Assembly (NCBI GenBank): GCA_028289465.1
Contig: JANQPM010000061.1
Coordinates: forward strand, 1-36,116
Direction of reading: 5' to 3'
Source of the DNA: Lysobacterales bacterium
Lineage (GTDB): Bacteria; Pseudomonadota; Gammaproteobacteria; Xanthomonadales; SZUA-36
DNA length: 36,116 nt
Every line of letters starts with the position of its first letter. The first letter of the stretch is position 1. Position numbers and translations under genes: made by a program. Shown here one piece after another: positions 33,949 to 36,116 of the stretch. The notes under the pieces are model-generated. The model saw only the letters and a list, made by a program, of their open reading frames with translations, had not been told where the DNA came from and searched no databases.

Positions 33949-33985
33949 CCTGACGATCTTTCTTCTGCTTTCGTCAGGCACTATA
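33949..33985 (-). promoter_or_regulatory. Promoter -10 and inverted-repeat operator or leader hairpin of the six-gene operon
   Basis: On the minus strand, TATAGT (33985-33980) is a good -10, with only a weak -35 upstream. Starting 2 bases downstream of it, an 8-bp perfect inverted repeat (CCTGACGA / TCGTCAGG, 33949-33956 and 33971-33978) spans the expected transcription start. It continues to within 2 bases of the start codon at 33946. It could be a repressor operator, or an RNA hairpin that hides the ribosome-binding site. Confidence 0.5.
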
Positions 33986-34132
33986 GCCCACCGTGCTTTT
34001 CATGTAATGGGGAATCGCTTGGGAAATGAAAGCGTGAAACTTGAAGCAGCGGTTTTTAACAGCAGCGGCATGTTTCCATTCAGATTGTGCGCGCTGGATT
34101 TGCTCTATTGTATTGATTACAGGAGCTTTGTA

Positions 34133-34198
34133 ATGCCGATGATTGCGCTGCACAGGCACCATCGCAAACCCACCCGACCAGAGCCTTTTCCCCGCTAA
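34133..34198 (+). CDS. Possible 21-residue basic small ORF
   Basis: ATG at 34133 with a well-placed ribosome-binding site (AGGAG at 34121-34125). It encodes a His/Arg/Pro-rich 21-residue peptide (start MPMIALHRHHRK). It is divergent from the six-gene operon. Evidence is limited to the ribosome-binding site. Confidence 0.2.
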   Translation: MPMIALHRHHRKPTRPEPFPR

Positions 34199-34460
34199 GC
34201 TTCCGGAGTCGATGGAAAATGACACGAAAACACAGACTGACAGGGGGGTCATTAAAATGACCGGTGGAACACAAAAGCGGCGGCCTACTGGCTCGGATCA
34301 TGGAACGAGCGCACGACTTCATAGGAGTCACAGGCGAGACTCCTTTCTATGACGACAAAATCGCTCAACTCGAACAAGACCGGTTTCCGGCATGCGAAAA
34401 ATCACAAAGAGAACCTGCGGCCGAAGCCGCCTTTGACGAAAAACCAGGCCCCTCGATTAG

Positions 34461-34490
34461 ATTTTTGACAGCCCCATTTTTGACAGCCCC
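34461..34490. repeat. 15-bp perfect tandem duplication
   Basis: Two abutting copies of ATTTTTGACAGCCCC (34461-34475 and 34476-34490), about 145 bases from the 3' end of tRNA-Thr. Confidence 0.75.
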
Positions 34491-34635
34491 ATGGAATCTA
34501 TGAAAAACCGGCTAGAAATCCCTACAAACGGTTCTGAGACTGGCTTTTGCAGTACCTTTCCCATGCCGCCGAAAAAGGCTGGCCAGAAACCGCTTTACCT
34601 TTCAAGAAATTAGTCTGTACACAAAAGTTGTGAAG

Positions 34636-34711
<76 letters not shown>

Positions 34712-34858
34712 ACTTGGGGGCGCTAAGTATAGGGAAGATCAGCGTTTTGAACAACACCGCAGCCTGCGAATTAACCGACATTTCGGGCGGATGATTTCCT
34801 ACACAACCGCCGGAAATCTGCGCTTGCCGCAGGGCCGGTGGCTCATCACAATTCCCGT

Positions 34859-35359
34859 ATGACCGAATATATATCCACCATCCGAAAAACTGCCGCAGGG
34901 TTCAGCGTGCTGGAAGTGCTGATCGCACTGGTGATCTTCGCCATCGGCATGCTCGGCATCGCAGCGCTGCAGGCTCAGTCGCTGCTGATGAACCGCTATG
35001 CAGGCAACTATGCTGCAGCCCTGCAAATGGCACAGGACCTGAAAGGGCAGATACTGGCCAATCCCGCTGCCCAGGCCGCTGGAGCATTTATGTTGATGGA
35101 GGCCGATGCAGCATCGCATTGTGCTGTTCGCATGCGCTGCGACCCGGGCGCTATTGCGCGTGGCGGGTACCGGAACTGGCTGGTTCGATTGAACCGCCTG
35201 CTGCCGGGTGCCAAGGGCATTGTCTGCCACGACAGCAGCCCGGCGGACGGCAATACCCGCAGCTACCGGTGCGACGGCGGCGGCGCGCCGGTGATCAAAA
35301 TCTGGTGGACCGAACGGGACGGACGGGAAATGGTGGTCTATTCAGGTCTGGAAGCATGA
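34859..35359 (+). CDS. pilV: Type IV pilus minor-pilin-like protein PilV
   Basis: A 166-aa type IV pilus modification/minor pilin protein. The prepilin signature is AAGFSVLEVLIALVIFAIGMLG: cleavage by PilD after Gly, a mature N-terminal Phe, Glu at position 5 and a hydrophobic helix. The C-terminal part has paired cysteines (CAVRMRCD, CHDSS, YRCDGGG) and IKIWWTERDG typical of PilV. PilV helps prime pilus assembly in the inner membrane. The ATG at 34859 gives a short leader; a GTG at 34838 would add 7 residues, and neither has a clear ribosome-binding site. It overlaps pilW by ATGA. Confidence 0.93.
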   Translation: MTEYISTIRKTAAGFSVLEVLIALVIFAIGMLGIAALQAQSLLMNRYAGNYAAALQMAQDLKGQILANPAAQAAGAFMLMEADAASHCAVRMRCDPGAIARGGYRNWLVRLNRLLPGAKGIVCHDSSPADGNTRSYRCDGGGAPVIKIWWTERDGREMVVYSGLEA

Positions 35360-36105
35360 TCCGATCAGGGGTGCCCGTTCACAGCACCGGCATCACGCTG
35401 CTGGAATTGATGCTGGCGCTGGCCATTAACGGCGTATTGCTGCTGGGCCTGATTCAGTTATTTTTCAGCAGTCAGCGGACCTTCAATACGCAACGGGCCT
35501 TCGGCGACAGGCAGGAGACCGGTCTTTATGCACTGCAGTTTCTGCATCGGGCCGTTGCGCAGGCCGGGTTTGTCGACGACCCGTGGAGCGGAGAAGAGCT
35601 GCCGCCGCTGACCGATGATACCGGACAAACTGCCGCCGGCAGCCGGCTCAGCATGCAACGCATGTCCGACAGCAACTGCTACGGCAGTTTGAACCCGGCG
35701 ACGGATGAAGCCGGCAGAGCCGCCTTCTATTGGTTAAATGAATCATTCGAACGCAGCGCGGACGGACGGCTGCGCTGGACTTGCCGCTATGGCAGCACGC
35801 CGGCTGCCACGACCACCCAGGTCAACCGGCAAACTGTGATCGACGGCGTGCAGGATTTCCAGATTCTGCTCGGGCAAGACATTGACGGGGACGACAGCGT
35901 GGACCGCTGGCAGATCCCGGCGGGGCCTGTCAACGGTCAACCGGTCATCGCGGTCAGAATCGGCCTGGTGCTGACCGAGACCATTGGCAGAACCCCATTC
36001 CGGCAAGCACCGGTATCCCTGTTCGAAACTACCGTGGACACACCTAGGGACGGTAGGCACCGAACGGCTCTGGAAACCACGGTTGTATTGTGGAACGGGC
36101 GCTGA
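35356..36105 (+). CDS. pilW: Type IV pilus minor-pilin-like protein PilW
   Basis: A 249-aa PilW-family minor pilin. The prepilin signature is TGITLLELMLALAINGVLLLGLIQLFF, with Gly before the mature Ile and Glu at position 5. It is followed by RAFGDRQETGLYALQFLHRAVAQAGF, the conserved PilW block. The C-terminal domain holds VIDGVQDFQILLGQDIDGDDSVDRW and VIAVRIGLVLTE, also usual in PilW. It overlaps pilV by 4 bases, and a pilX gene is expected directly after the window. PilV, PilW and PilX form the initiation complex of the pilus. The ATG at 35356 was chosen over the longer upstream frame. Confidence 0.94.
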   Translation: MIRSGVPVHSTGITLLELMLALAINGVLLLGLIQLFFSSQRTFNTQRAFGDRQETGLYALQFLHRAVAQAGFVDDPWSGEELPPLTDDTGQTAAGSRLSMQRMSDSNCYGSLNPATDEAGRAAFYWLNESFERSADGRLRWTCRYGSTPAATTTQVNRQTVIDGVQDFQILLGQDIDGDDSVDRWQIPAGPVNGQPVIAVRIGLVLTETIGRTPFRQAPVSLFETTVDTPRDGRHRTALETTVVLWNGR

Positions 36106-36116
36106 CAGGCGACGAT

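Larger units (their letters stand above)
33947..34635. other. 689-base gene-poor region between the operon and tRNA-Thr
   Basis: Apart from the operon promoter, no convincing gene is seen. There are three hairpins: GGTCATT-AA-AATGACC (34247-34262), AGGAGTC / GACTCCT with CATA/TATG outside (34319-34351) and GCGGC-CGAA-GCCGC (34417-34430). A 15-base tandem repeat lies at 34461-34490. Reading frames of 79 codons (34264-34503, plus) and 92 codons (33974-34252, minus) match nothing known to me. The region may hold a small RNA or the remains of an integrated element. Confidence 0.45.

Noticed and set aside
33979..34020. Heat-shock (sigma-32) promoter ahead of the six-gene operon
   Set aside because: A CCCCATTA string resembles the -10, but no matching -35 lies at proper distance; the TATAGT box is the better candidate.
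34264..34503. 79-codon frame near tRNA-Thr
   Set aside because: No ribosome-binding site, runs through two hairpins and the tandem repeat, no recognised family.

Overview
The window looks like a chromosomal segment of a gammaproteobacterium. This rests on gene content: RNase T, Fe superoxide dismutase, PurE/PurK, the bacterial Trm112-like protein, a SerA / D-2-hydroxyglutarate dehydrogenase divergent pair and a PilV/PilW minor-pilin operon. GC is high by eye over most of the core. A single REP-like palindrome (11939-11968) resembles those of pseudomonads and xanthomonads. The species cannot be named from the sequence.

Layout. 1-2365: three genes of a copper/RiPP-metallophore type cluster (MNIO enzyme HvfB/BufB, partner HvfC/BufC, DoxX-like HvfX), with the first cut by the window edge and the precursor peptide presumably just outside. 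2470-6643: a minus-strand operon of ECF sigma factor, membrane anti-sigma-like protein and two exported HEAT-repeat proteins. 6773-13615: core metabolism and housekeeping (TraB/GumN protein, RNase T, an orphan hydantoinase B, Fe-SOD, an ArgD-type aminotransferase, PurK-PurE). 13861-17478: two paralogous LexA/CI-type repressors and a Cro-like protein, surrounding nadC and a Trm112 gene. The repressors share a palindromic operator placed on their own start codons. Between repressor 1 and nadC lies about 640 bases with a good promoter, many hairpins and no convincing gene. 17589-23584: D-2-hydroxyglutarate dehydrogenase divergent from serA, a large winged-helix/TM/beta-propeller regulator and a small exported Sel1-type protein. 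34636-36116: tRNA-Thr(CGT), then pilV and pilW.

The most unusual part is 23674-33946, six co-oriented minus-strand genes ending about 0.7 kb from the 3' end of tRNA-Thr. In transcription order they are: a coiled-coil protein with a degenerate J-domain-like segment (HTD instead of HPD); a HEAT-like solenoid; a two-AAA+ ClpA-type unfoldase with Clp-N-like N terminus and an IGF tripeptide where ClpA carries its ClpP-docking loop; a 783-aa beta-propeller protein; a second HEAT-like solenoid carrying a DnaJ-type zinc finger plus another zinc-binding pair; and an EF-Tu/SelB-shaped protein whose G-domain motifs are degraded. No Hsp70, ClpP, integrase or transposase lies beside them. My inference is a horizontally acquired protein-remodelling or conflict system built from split and degenerate chaperone and translation-factor parts. 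I know of no named system with this set, but I could not search.
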